From Komagataella phaffii GS115 (lineage: Eukaryota; Ascomycota; Pichiomycetes; Pichiales; Pichiaceae): a stretch of 64,000 bases of DNA. This document shows, in pieces, positions 37,118 to 45,750 of the stretch. How positions within the stretch are numbered: position 1 is the stretch's first letter; every line of letters begins with the position of its first letter. Location: NCBI RefSeq assembly GCF_000027005.1, contig NC_012964.1, positions 2,294,001-2,358,000 on the forward strand, given 5' to 3'. Position numbers and translations under genes: made by a program. Below the pieces are notes generated by a model that was given only the letters and a program-made list of their open reading frames with translations, did no database searches and was not told the origin of the DNA.

Positions 37118-37576
37118 ATGGCTAACGACATATCAGTATTAGAGGACTCGGAGTTGATCAACCTCAACATCTTTACGGAATTGCTAGTCATGGACGAAGA
37201 TGAAGAGGATTTTTCCCAAGGGTTGATCACCACTTTTGTTGAACAGGCTACGGCAATCTTTCAACAGATAGAAGAGGCATTGGCAAATCCCACAAAGACT
37301 GACCAAGACTTGGTTAATTTGGGAAACCTGGGTCACTATCTTAAAGGCTCAGCTGCTGCCTTGGGTCTGAGCAAAATCCAGTATGAGTGTGAGAAAATAC
37401 AAAACTTTGGAGCCAAGACTCCATTGGATGGCATAGGGCCGAAGTCATTGACGGGCACTCCAGAGGAGATCAATGAAAGCTGGTGTCAATGTATTCAGGA
37501 CTCTTTGGAAAATGCTAAGGAATATTTTGGACAGACAAGAAAGCTATTGGCGCAGTATTATGGAGTAGGTATCTAG
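37118..37576 (+). CDS. YPD1: YPD1, histidine phosphotransfer protein of the HOG phosphorelay
   Basis: Ypd1 relays phosphate from the Sln1 osmosensor kinase to the response regulators Ssk1 and Skn7. The 152-residue protein is an all-helical HPt domain. The phosphorylated histidine is His73, in NLGHYLKGSAAALGL, equivalent to His64 of S. cerevisiae Ypd1 (167 residues). The acidic N-terminus with NIFTELLVMDEDEEDFSQGL is also typical. The upstream region is GC-rich with runs of C, including a stress-element-like CCCCT at 37076-37080, only 38 bp before the ATG. The functional meaning of that is not established. Confidence 0.95.
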   Translation: MANDISVLEDSELINLNIFTELLVMDEDEEDFSQGLITTFVEQATAIFQQIEEALANPTKTDQDLVNLGNLGHYLKGSAAALGLSKIQYECEKIQNFGAKTPLDGIGPKSLTGTPEEINESWCQCIQDSLENAKEYFGQTRKLLAQYYGVGI

Positions 37577-37614
37577 AACAAGTATCATAATTTATTACTT
37601 ATATACTACACACG

Positions 37615-37743
37615 TTATTCTTCATCTTGTTTCTTTGTTTCAGCAACGACGTTGGAGTCCAGTATCTGGTACGTGACAATGAGGGCCATAGCGACAAACC
37701 CGAAACCTACAGCGATTGAATTGAGCTGAGTATCCGTGATCAT
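37615..37743 (-). CDS. OST4: OST4, 42-residue subunit of oligosaccharyltransferase
   Basis: A short minus-strand frame encodes 42 residues starting MITDTQLNSIAVGFGFVAMA, followed by a hydrophobic helix and a charged tail ending KKQDEE. This matches yeast Ost4 (36 residues, MISDEQLNSLAITFG...) in start, helix and length. Ost4 is a single-span ER protein that links Stt3 with Ost3/Ost6 in the N-glycosylation complex. The stop (TAA at 37615-37617) lies 38 bp from the convergent YPD1 stop. Its start is 199 bp from that of the divergent spliced gene. It falls below common ORF length cut-offs, so it could be missed in annotation. Confidence 0.92.
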   Translation of the reverse strand: MITDTQLNSIAVGFGFVAMALIVTYQILDSNVVAETKKQDEE

Positions 37744-37942
37744 TATTGTGGTTGTGGTTGGTGAGGTGGAGTTTAAGAAGAGATTGACGGATTCTCAAAA
37801 GAGTTCGAGGGCTCTATTCTCTTACCTCCTTCCCTGAAAGGGGATCGTTTGTCTTTCTGGTTTGTTGCGCTGAAAGGGCCTCGCGAAACTATGCCCTAGA
37901 ATTCTTGTCTGGATTTAGACGGCCGCTCTTTCTTACCATTCA

Positions 37943-38247
37943 ATGAGGGCTCCTAAAAGTTTGGAGGACATCCTTTTTGAGAAGGTAGGTACATTCTTCG
38001 TCATAATAAGAATAAGGCATCCATTTCTAACACCCAGCTTATGCAAAGTGTAGCATTTCACCGATTCGTACGGTCCATACATGCCAAAATAAACGGTTTA
38101 CCTCCCCCACATGTCCAGGACAGAATGCAATACAAAATGAATCATATGAATCAGTACGACTATCTTTTCCATCCAACATCATATCAAAAGTTCAAGGCTT
38201 GGAGCATTCTTTTCGGTCAGGAACTGCGCAAAACATTCCGCATATAA
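37943..38247 (+). CDS. Spliced 83-residue protein, possibly MRX7-like
   Basis: Exon 1 (37943-37984) encodes MRAPKSLEDILFEK. Exon 2 (38038-38247) continues in frame as LMQSVAFHRFVRSIHAKING and ends ...FGQELRKTFRI. The intron has GTAGGT at its start and TTCTAAC then CACCCAG at its end. The protein is basic and His/Met-rich, with no membrane helix or presequence obvious to me. The opening FEKLMQSVAFHRFVRSIHAKING resembles what I remember of small fungal mitochondrial proteins of the Mrx7 type (MIOREX component), but I cannot verify this. An ATG within exon 2 (38041) would allow a 68-residue unspliced product. Real gene likely; function unproven. Confidence 0.65.
37985..38037 (+). other. Predicted 53-nt intron in the 83-residue gene
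   Basis: Donor GTAGGT, branch-like TTCTAAC at 38025-38031 and acceptor CAG at 38035-38037. Removal joins the exons in phase 0. Confidence 0.65.
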
Positions 38248-38274
38248 AGCCAATGCATTCGAATATCAACTTAC

Positions 38275-40575
38275 TCAGAAGGCGGTTGATACTATGCTAT
38301 CCTTTGTTGGTTTCTTAAAACTCTTTTTATTGACCATGGTAACATCGTCAGTTGTTGCCAAAATGATATCCTTATCTGTGCCAAACTTGAAGTTGTCAGC
38401 TATGACCTTTGAGTCATATTTCTTTATCAAGTATGGATGACTATCTCCCTTTTGCAGTTTCCGTAACGACCAAGATACAAGATAAGGTCCAGTTGATGAG
38501 ACAATAGTTTGTGCTTTACTATCCAATCCGTTGTTGAAATGGGCTTTGGTGAAACTCAGGCCTGCTCCTGTCTGCATCTTTATGAATGCCACATGTTCAG
38601 GAGCTAGTTGCAAAATCTTGGGGTGGGGTTTATTATCCTTCCCATAGGACTTGGTGTAATAGCTCCCAGAATTATCACCCTTCACTTTAGTATCCACTAG
38701 CAATAGATATGTCTTGCATGTAGCTAAAATCCAGCGTCCGTCGTTGCTTAGGTCAATACCAATAATTGGCTCACCCAATCCAGGTAATTGTGTCTTTGCA
38801 TTGATTCCAACCCGATTATATAGCCGAATTTCTCCAGTGGCACTACCCACTGCAACATAACCATTTTCGGTCGTGGCCAAGGCAGTGAACTTGGGGTTCT
38901 TTCTGTATACATTGAATTCACTTTTCACCAATTTATCACCCGACAGACGAGGATCAAGTTTGAACATGGATTCCTCTGAAACACCCAAGAAGGTTGGCTC
39001 TCCTGAGATCGTGGCATATTTAGTAGTTGGTCCAAAGTCTTCCAGATCTAAATCCTCCCTACCTCTCCATTCTTCAACGACTTTTCCGTATTCAAGATCC
39101 ATCTTGTATAATGTATCTTGCTGAGTAGGGTCTTGGATGATCATAGCTTTATCCCCTTCATGAAGCATCATCTTCTGAGGAGCTAATTCTTTGCCTTTGA
39201 TTGTTTTCAAGTTTTCAATAGCTGTGTAAAATTGGAGACCATCGTCCGTAGTCTTGAAAACACCTAACTTATCACCTCTTGAAACGTAAGACCGATCGTT
39301 TTTAATACCGACTTTTAATTCTTTATTAATGTTGTGTAGATTAGCCCTTTTGGGTTGCTTCTTCAAAGATGGGTCATAATCATTATAATCCTGGTCATCA
39401 TCAGAAAATCCTTTAACCTCACGGCGTCTTATACTAGTACCTGCTCTATCAGTATCACTTTCGTCTTCTGATTCATATTCTTCTGACTCATCTCTCTCTT
39501 CATCTTTCTCGTCTTCTTCAGAAGAGTCTATGTCCATTGCTTGAAATGCCTCGATCATGTAATCTTTATCAGCATTTTGCTTTGGCAACCATTCGGACTG
39601 GTTTAATGTTTCCCACAAATATTTCATCAGCTGTGATTGGAATTGGGACAGGTCATCGTAAGACCGAAACTTGATTAACCACGAAGCAGGTTTGGATGAG
39701 CTTAGGTCAGAGAAAATAAATGAAGTATGTTCAAAGTTAAAAACTGGGTTCAAATCGGAATCAATCTTTATCAATAAATCAGTATTCTTTACGTTCAAAT
39801 AGTACGTGAAAGCTTTAGGAGACACAATCCTCACAATGGCATCGGCAGCTTTCAATTTAAAAACAGAATCATTCGGATCGTAGAGTCTCAAATCTCCTGT
39901 TACAGTGTACAACTCGTTTCCTTTCAAGATTTGAGAGTTGAAGAACTCCTCATCATCGTCGATTACATCATGAAATTCTTCTTCGTCATCTTCGTCCTTC
40001 TCTTGATTCTCAGAAGCACCTTTTGCATCATCAGATTCAAACGCAGTTTCATGTTTCACAATAAATTCTTTCAAAGAGTCTAGAGAAACCGTTGAAGAAT
40101 CTTTTTTGTACTTTCTTTCATATTGACATTTATAGAGAGTCTGCATGAACTGATCAACCAACGTTTCGTCTACACTTTCATCGCAGATAAAATGAAACTT
40201 GTCCCCAGGATCGCCATTCAGATCATTCCATGTAATCTGCCAGGAATTGTCTTCATAAAGCTTATCAAACTGCAAATTCTGGTCAATAAGAAAGGACCAT
40301 TCTTCATTGTTCACATCTTCCAACTCCGAATAGTCATTCCCAGTAAGCTCCTCATCGTCACTCAAATCATTACCTTCTTCATAAGCCTTGTTGAGTACTA
40401 GCTGGTAATTGTGGAGAAGTGACGTGCGCCGAATAGATGCCACAACATCGTTGTACAAGCACTCAGACTCTCCCTTTGGAGACTGGATGGATCTGACCAA
40501 AAAGAGTTTTCCCAAGGGTATCATGATAAGTTCGTCTCTGGGAGACGAACCAAAAAACTTTTTGATGATGTTCAT
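38275..40575 (-). CDS. VID27: VID27 family protein
   Basis: The 766-residue protein matches Vid27 (782 in S. cerevisiae) from its first residues, MNIIKKFFGSSPRDELIMIP, through to a C-terminal beta-propeller-like region. The N-terminal half has a PH-like fold pattern and acidic stretches (e.g. about 350-375, rich in Glu/Asp/Ser). The C-terminal ~350 residues contain WD-like strands such as GYVAVGSATGEIRLYNRVG and GEPIIGIDLSNDGRWILATCKTYLLLVDT. Vid27 was found in a screen for vacuolar import and degradation of fructose-1,6-bisphosphatase; its molecular role is unclear. It starts at the ATG at 40575 and faces RRG9 across a 168-bp divergent promoter. Confidence 0.93.
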   Translation of the reverse strand: MNIIKKFFGSSPRDELIMIPLGKLFLVRSIQSPKGESECLYNDVVASIRRTSLLHNYQLVLNKAYEEGNDLSDDEELTGNDYSELEDVNNEEWSFLIDQNLQFDKLYEDNSWQITWNDLNGDPGDKFHFICDESVDETLVDQFMQTLYKCQYERKYKKDSSTVSLDSLKEFIVKHETAFESDDAKGASENQEKDEDDEEEFHDVIDDDEEFFNSQILKGNELYTVTGDLRLYDPNDSVFKLKAADAIVRIVSPKAFTYYLNVKNTDLLIKIDSDLNPVFNFEHTSFIFSDLSSSKPASWLIKFRSYDDLSQFQSQLMKYLWETLNQSEWLPKQNADKDYMIEAFQAMDIDSSEEDEKDEERDESEEYESEDESDTDRAGTSIRRREVKGFSDDDQDYNDYDPSLKKQPKRANLHNINKELKVGIKNDRSYVSRGDKLGVFKTTDDGLQFYTAIENLKTIKGKELAPQKMMLHEGDKAMIIQDPTQQDTLYKMDLEYGKVVEEWRGREDLDLEDFGPTTKYATISGEPTFLGVSEESMFKLDPRLSGDKLVKSEFNVYRKNPKFTALATTENGYVAVGSATGEIRLYNRVGINAKTQLPGLGEPIIGIDLSNDGRWILATCKTYLLLVDTKVKGDNSGSYYTKSYGKDNKPHPKILQLAPEHVAFIKMQTGAGLSFTKAHFNNGLDSKAQTIVSSTGPYLVSWSLRKLQKGDSHPYLIKKYDSKVIADNFKFGTDKDIILATTDDVTMVNKKSFKKPTKDSIVSTAF

Positions 40576-40743
40576 GTAGTAGCTGATTAGAGTAGTCTTA
40601 ACTAAGTCGACTTTGTTTGGTGCTGTTACAAAGATACCAAAACTTTAGATGTCGATCATGTGACGTCTCCAATGGGAAAAACAAAATAATTATAAAGATC
40701 AGAAGAGACTAAAAATAAAACGTTTCTCTGCTTGTGACTCTTA

Positions 40744-41400
40744 ATGATTTTGAGCAAGCTGTCGTTTAGACACGTCAAATCAAGGATTAGCCAGCCGTAT
40801 GTTAACATTAGTGTATTGAGGCCTTATTCCTCCAAAAAGAGTGCAAACAAATGGATTTTACCAAACTTGACAAAACTTAACGAAACTAAGGAACACACAG
40901 TGACAAAACAGAAAAGAATAACGAAAAGTGGTTTAGACGAATCAGACAGAGAGCTTTTAGTGTCCTTGAACTCTGGACCTCGTATGCATGCTGATTGGAG
41001 GAAAATGAAAACGCTTCCGGAATGGAAAAGGCAAAAGTTTGCACTTGTGGAAAAGCTGCAAGGGTCCAAGTGGAACCCCAAAAAGAAGTTGAGCAGAGAT
41101 ACAATCGAAGGAATTCGTTTACTTAAAGAGAAGCTACCCGAGTTGAAAGCTGATTACTTTGCCGAACAGTTTCAAGTTTCACCTGAAGCAGTGAGGAGAA
41201 TCTTGAAATCTCGATGGGAGCCAACTTTGGAGGAACGGGAAAACATAGAGGAACGATGGAAAAGGAGGGGAGTTAAGCATCTACAATTGAAAATTAAAGA
41301 ACAATTATTAAAGACAGTTAAAGAAAAGGGGGAAAAATCCGAGGACGACCGGAAAACAATTGAAAGCGAGTTTGAAGATGATGTCATTGTTAATAAATAA
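40744..41400 (+). CDS. RRG9: RRG9, mitochondrial neugrin-family protein for respiratory growth
   Basis: The 218-residue protein has a basic presequence-like N-terminus (MILSKLSFRHVKSRISQPYV). The neugrin/Rrg9 core follows at about 90-170: LPEWKRQKFALVEKLQGSKW, NPKKKLSRDTIEGIRLLKE, then FQVSPEAVRRILKSRWEPT. The tail is Lys/Glu-rich. Rrg9 is needed for respiratory growth and mitochondrial genome maintenance; neugrin in animals acts on mitochondrial 16S rRNA. The core reads like a helix-turn-helix (SPEAVRRILKS). The length is close to that of S. cerevisiae Rrg9 (214). Confidence 0.9.
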   Translation: MILSKLSFRHVKSRISQPYVNISVLRPYSSKKSANKWILPNLTKLNETKEHTVTKQKRITKSGLDESDRELLVSLNSGPRMHADWRKMKTLPEWKRQKFALVEKLQGSKWNPKKKLSRDTIEGIRLLKEKLPELKADYFAEQFQVSPEAVRRILKSRWEPTLEERENIEERWKRRGVKHLQLKIKEQLLKTVKEKGEKSEDDRKTIESEFEDDVIVNK

Positions 41401-41478
41401 TCTTGTGTCCCAAAAGCTTGGAAAGGCCGAACTAGGAGCAAAACTATTGCCTTGTATATAATAAACAACTGATAGTCA

Positions 41479-43275
41479 TCAATTGGTTTCTCTGGTTTTG
41501 GCTATTTCCTGCCATGTTTCGTAGTTCTTAGAAAGGAAGTCCTGTATCTGTCTATTGAAGTGGTTGATCAATTGCAGAATCTCCTTTTTAAACCAGATAT
41601 GGAAAGATTCCAATTCTTTGATAACTTGAATATTGATGTATCTGTTATCGTCTTTGATAAGGCGTTGTTGTATTTCCAATTGCATAATTCTCAATTTGCA
41701 GTCATGGATCTCTTTATGACGAGTCTCCTCAATATTATGGTCCGTCAGAGACACTAAAACTTTATTCAGTTTTTTCAATCCAGGAATTTTCCATGACCGA
41801 GATTCCCTCAAAGACTTGTTTATTGATGCGGCCAAATCTGCCTCCGTAGGGGAGTCACTCGTACCATGATGGGTCGTTTTTGGATCATCAGATGGCTGAG
41901 CTTCTTGATCCAAATGCATTTTACTTCCATCAACTTCATTGTTGGTAGTGGCAGCAAAATTTGCCACGGACGCTTCCAGCGTAGAATGATCTTTGTCCTG
42001 TTGTAAAAGAGAGTTCAAGCTGGCTCTTTTGGATTCTAGTTTGTCTGTGATATATTTGAGTTGACTAAATTTATTGCGATTGAAATCCATCAATTGTTTT
42101 ATTACTTTGATAAAATTCTTCAGCTCAATCATCTTGTCTAAGAATTGCAAGTTTAGTATGCTAGTGAGAACACTAAGGTTGAAAAAGTTGCTATCGAACA
42201 CTCTTCCTATGTGTTCCAGAAATACATTGTCTTGCAGTAGGGATAGTGAATTGAACTGGATTCCTAATTCCTTGGAATCCAAAGAGTTTTCGTTGGAGGC
42301 TTGCAAAATTCTTCGGTTTAATCTGATAATATTATTGAGTATGATTTCATATTGGCTGAAATGTGCACGATATTGAAGGAAAAGTTTCATTTGCTCACGC
42401 TCGTCTTCATTCTCATAAACATCTAGCGACGTAGGTTCAAAGTTGCCGGCGTTATTAATGTTTATGTTAAGTAAATTGTGGGGTACAGGTAGTGTCAAGT
42501 ACATATCATCATGAAGTGACGCCATTGGGTCTCTTGGAGATAGTCTATAGATAGAGCACGACTGCAAACCATCTATACTATTGAGATAATCATGGAAACT
42601 TGAATTGGGATCCAAAAAGGAAACAAAAATAGGGCAATGTCGTATTTCGTCATTCTCTAGACAGCGATTGAGAAACACTTCCAGCAGTCTTCTTCGCTGT
42701 TCAATAAAGTTTTTCGAATTTGATCCAAAGTTTAATGAGATCATTTCAGTCCCGCCTGAGTTGCTGGAGTCGGTTGTGTCATTGATTGCTGAATGGGTGG
42801 GTAAGGATTGATATGTTCCACTTATGACCGAAGCAATGGAGCTTGTGGCCAGGTTAGATTTTAAAGACTGTTTCTTGGGAACAGGCGGTATAATCTTAGT
42901 GGGAAGAGATTTGACTAGCATATTCCTGAGGAGTTGAAATTCACTGTATCGTCGTTTCACAACTAAGTTGTCCTCCAGTCTGATTGAATATAGCACAAAA
43001 GATCTCCCTGCATGTGTTTCATAGGTTTTCTCCGTCTTGAATATTTCTGCATGTAAATGTGGATACTTGTCCAAATACGATTGGATTCTTGATTTAGTAG
43101 TGTGAAGATTCAGGGTTGCATTATCGTTGAGTGTCTTATCGTGGGGAAGACTAGTTTGGTTGCTTTGTTTGTTCAAGGAGTTGCCGCTTTCGGTTTCATT
43201 TATGGGCAAATTGACAAATCTGCTTTCGGTGTCAAAGGGACTATTATCCTCCTCTGACAGTGACATTGAAGTCAT
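41479..43275 (-). CDS. PX-BAR sorting nexin of the SNX41/ATG20 family
   Basis: The 598-residue protein has a PX domain from about 75 to 225. The phosphoinositide-binding RRYSEF motif is intact, as is IIPPVPKKQSL; a ~50-residue insertion splits the fold before EQRRRLLEVFLNRCL and FLDPNSSFHDYLNS. A long helical region (290-598), Gln/Leu-rich, fits a BAR domain. This split PX is typical of Snx41 and Atg20, which pair with Snx4 in endosome-to-Golgi retrieval and selective autophagy. The opening LSEEDNSPF recalls Snx41 and the C-terminal half of PX recalls Atg20, so I leave the symbol open. ATG at 43275. Confidence 0.85.
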   Translation of the reverse strand: MTSMSLSEEDNSPFDTESRFVNLPINETESGNSLNKQSNQTSLPHDKTLNDNATLNLHTTKSRIQSYLDKYPHLHAEIFKTEKTYETHAGRSFVLYSIRLEDNLVVKRRYSEFQLLRNMLVKSLPTKIIPPVPKKQSLKSNLATSSIASVISGTYQSLPTHSAINDTTDSSNSGGTEMISLNFGSNSKNFIEQRRRLLEVFLNRCLENDEIRHCPIFVSFLDPNSSFHDYLNSIDGLQSCSIYRLSPRDPMASLHDDMYLTLPVPHNLLNININNAGNFEPTSLDVYENEDEREQMKLFLQYRAHFSQYEIILNNIIRLNRRILQASNENSLDSKELGIQFNSLSLLQDNVFLEHIGRVFDSNFFNLSVLTSILNLQFLDKMIELKNFIKVIKQLMDFNRNKFSQLKYITDKLESKRASLNSLLQQDKDHSTLEASVANFAATTNNEVDGSKMHLDQEAQPSDDPKTTHHGTSDSPTEADLAASINKSLRESRSWKIPGLKKLNKVLVSLTDHNIEETRHKEIHDCKLRIMQLEIQQRLIKDDNRYINIQVIKELESFHIWFKKEILQLINHFNRQIQDFLSKNYETWQEIAKTRETN

Positions 43276-43519
43276 GTTCGAAAGTTAGGGGCAGGGTTTG
43301 ATACTAGAGTAGTTGAAGGGATCGGCACTTGAGCTAGAAATGGTAGGGAGGTCAGATGTTGGTTACAATTCGCGATTAGATAAGTATGCCGTATTGGGTG
43401 GGTCCAAGGAAGTGAGTTCTAGTAGGAAGATCTCTCGTTCACTAAAAAAATTGCCTCCCCTCCAGGGCTGCTCCTAACTACCTACAAAAAACAATTCCAC
43501 ATATCGTAGCATTGCATAC

Positions 43520-43975
43520 TTAGACAAACCTCTTGTCACTTAGATACCGTACAATGGATCCTTCTCCTGCAACCTCAATGGTTTTGTCAAACCAGTTTAA
43601 CAAAATTCCTGACTGCTTTCTGCCCTCCCCGGAGCCCATTCCCTTGTAGAGATACTTGACGAGCACGTCCTGTTGGTCCGCATCCAGTTCGCCAATCGTA
43701 GACGATATATCTGACTGTTTCACTGACGAGAGAGTCTCAATCACTTGCAGGAGATATATGTCCTTGGCTACAGAGTCGGCTCCGTATGGCGGATCTTGAA
43801 GTAGAAACTTGAGGGCATCAATCGCTTTTCCCTGAGACACCAACGTACGTGCCTGCTGCACTTTTTGTTCAACAACTTCTGTGGGAACTTCAGGAACCGC
43901 AGGTTGCAGTTCTTCTGGTCTCAGAGTGAAGTCCGGGTCGTATGCGTCAATATCTATTCTTCTCCAATCTTCCAT
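43520..43975 (-). CDS. ARC15: ARC15, p16/ARPC5 subunit of the Arp2/3 complex
   Basis: The 151-residue helical protein starts MEDWRRIDIDAYDPDF, the conserved ARPC5 opening. It ends with GILLNWFDKTIEVAGEGSIVRYLSDKRFV, the conserved closing block. S. cerevisiae Arc15 has 154 residues. It is the smallest subunit of the seven-member Arp2/3 complex, which nucleates branched actin at endocytic patches. The ATG at 43975 leaves no doubt about the start. I see nothing unusual in it. Confidence 0.95.
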   Translation of the reverse strand: MEDWRRIDIDAYDPDFTLRPEELQPAVPEVPTEVVEQKVQQARTLVSQGKAIDALKFLLQDPPYGADSVAKDIYLLQVIETLSSVKQSDISSTIGELDADQQDVLVKYLYKGMGSGEGRKQSGILLNWFDKTIEVAGEGSIVRYLSDKRFV

Positions 43976-44147
43976 GGTCTCGTTACTTTTGTCGTAAAGG
44001 GGCGGAGAAAGTGCTGATTATATAACCGAGAAGACAATGCGTAGAAAAACGGATACAGCTTATATAATCACAGAGATCCGGATCAATCTCTGATCGAGGG
44101 GAGGGCTTACAAATGTGTAAAGTGCAAGTGTATTATGTATGTATGCT

Positions 44148-44570
44148 TTATTTTCTACTCTTCTTAGACGATACTCTCTCTGTGTGGTCACTGTCATTCT
44201 CACTATCATTACTACTAGTCTCAGCTTGCTCATCGTCCCCTCTGGCCGATTCTTTGGGCTCTATGTCCTCAATGTATTTGTCAATAAAGTCTAAACATTG
44301 GTCTCTGATATCCCTATTGGTCACTAGCATCACGACCAAGCCGTCACTTCCTACTTCATATTTCAACTGTCCTTCATTAGGATAAGCCACTTTTTCATCA
44401 AAAATGTCGAAAAACTGGTTCATTCCAGTAAACGTGGAGATATTCGAAAGAAATCGTTCGTGAAGCTCACCATCTGGTATTTCTTTGGACTGAACCACCA
44501 GCGTTATTCTAAAATCATTTTCTAACTCATCTTGTTCCGGAACTGGATAGTCCTCTTTATTGGAGGCCAT
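44148..44570 (-). CDS. Unrecognised acidic 140-residue protein
   Basis: I do not recognise this family. The ORF has a clean ATG (44570), normal codon use for the window and a place between ARC15 and SNP1 with ordinary spacing (117 bp upstream). Residues 17-105 look like a compact alpha/beta domain: alternating strands such as DFRITLVVQ and DGLVVMLVTN, with helices around ELHERFLSN and RDQCLDFIDKYIED. The last 35 residues are acidic and Ser-rich and end in a basic KKSRK, as in many nuclear proteins. No signal peptide or membrane segment is seen. Confidence 0.7.
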   Translation of the reverse strand: MASNKEDYPVPEQDELENDFRITLVVQSKEIPDGELHERFLSNISTFTGMNQFFDIFDEKVAYPNEGQLKYEVGSDGLVVMLVTNRDIRDQCLDFIDKYIEDIEPKESARGDDEQAETSSNDSENDSDHTERVSSKKSRK

Positions 44571-44687
44571 AGTGGTTTTGCTTTAAGAAAGTGATACGAA
44601 GGAAAAAAGGGCAAAAAAGAAAAAAAAATACTAACCGCGATGGATGTTGGATGTCAATGAAGATAGCTTCATCTCTACAGCATCTTA

Positions 44688-45575
44688 CTAGTATCTTCTT
44701 TGACCATTCCATCCTCCTCTACGGTTATCTCGTTGATCAGAAGATCTGAAATTACCTTGTCCCTCTCTGCCTCCACCACCATGGCTTCGAAAGCCTCCGG
44801 AGCCTGCCCCTCCTCTATATGCCCCACGATTTGAACTTGTGGAGTATCTCTCTGGGGGAGGATATCTATCATATCTTGGAGCCTGTCTGGTAAGTTTTTC
44901 TATTTGACGTTTTGTGTAATGACGACCACCTAAACCACCTCCAAGACGCCGAGGTTTCCAATTTTTCACAGTTCTACCTCGTTCAATATCTACTAGAACA
45001 GGTCGGTTGTTGATTTTCAATGATGAAGAGTTACGATATGCAGTTCTGGCATCGTCTGGCTGCTTGAATACCACAAACCCATATCCTTTTGATTTGTCTG
45101 TGTTTACGTCTCGCACAACACGAATTCTGTCGATTTCTCCAAAAACACCCAAACTGTTCTGCAAATCCACCTCAGTGGAGTTGTAATCTAATCTTGCAAC
45201 AAATATAGTCCTCGAAGCATCGCCAATCATGTTGAGGTCCTTCTCAGGGTTCCAGGCGGCCAGGTCTCGCTGCAATTTTTCTGCTTCCAGTTTTCTCTTT
45301 TCTTGCTTCAATCTCTGCTGCCGTTGTTGATTACCCTCTGTAACTGTATATGGGACTTCTTCGTTATATTTTTTTACCAAATCAAGTAATCCTCCAACTC
45401 CCTTTACTATCTTGGTTCTTCTTTGTTCTATTGGATAATCCACAGGCTCCAAAAACTTGAAAGGAGGCTTCGGTTCAAATAACTTAGCTATAACCGGAGG
45501 AAAAGTAGCAGCAGAATCAGAAGATCTAACATTAACTGATGCTGTTAAGCCCTTACTCTCTTTTATAGTATTCAT
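44688..45575 (-). CDS. SNP1: SNP1, U1 snRNP 70K protein
   Basis: Snp1 (U1-70K) binds stem-loop I of U1 snRNA during 5' splice-site recognition. The 295-residue protein has the U1-70K N-terminal domain (LFEPKPPFKFLEPVDYP, 32-48). A single RRM follows at about 122-198, with RNP2 IFVARL (124-129) and RNP1 KGYGFVVF (163-170). Right after it comes the family signature DIERGRTVKNWKPRRLGGGLGGR. The C-terminus is Arg/Gly/Tyr-rich. Length agrees with S. cerevisiae Snp1 (300). It starts at the ATG at 45575, divergent from the transporter gene with 175 bp between. Confidence 0.95.
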   Translation of the reverse strand: MNTIKESKGLTASVNVRSSDSAATFPPVIAKLFEPKPPFKFLEPVDYPIEQRRTKIVKGVGGLLDLVKKYNEEVPYTVTEGNQQRQQRLKQEKRKLEAEKLQRDLAAWNPEKDLNMIGDASRTIFVARLDYNSTEVDLQNSLGVFGEIDRIRVVRDVNTDKSKGYGFVVFKQPDDARTAYRNSSSLKINNRPVLVDIERGRTVKNWKPRRLGGGLGGRHYTKRQIEKLTRQAPRYDRYPPPERYSTSSNRGAYRGGAGSGGFRSHGGGGREGQGNFRSSDQRDNRRGGWNGQRRY

Positions 45576-45750
45576 TGGGTGTTCATTTCAATTCCTTGCA
45601 GTGGAAGGCAAGAGAGTTAAGTAAGATCTTCTATTATATCAGAATTTCGAGCATTTTTAGTATCCACGTATAATTTTGATACACCGTGTCTGTTTGGTGC
45701 ACCTATCAGGGGGAAAACTAATTCGGACTGAACTCAATTGATACTCCATA

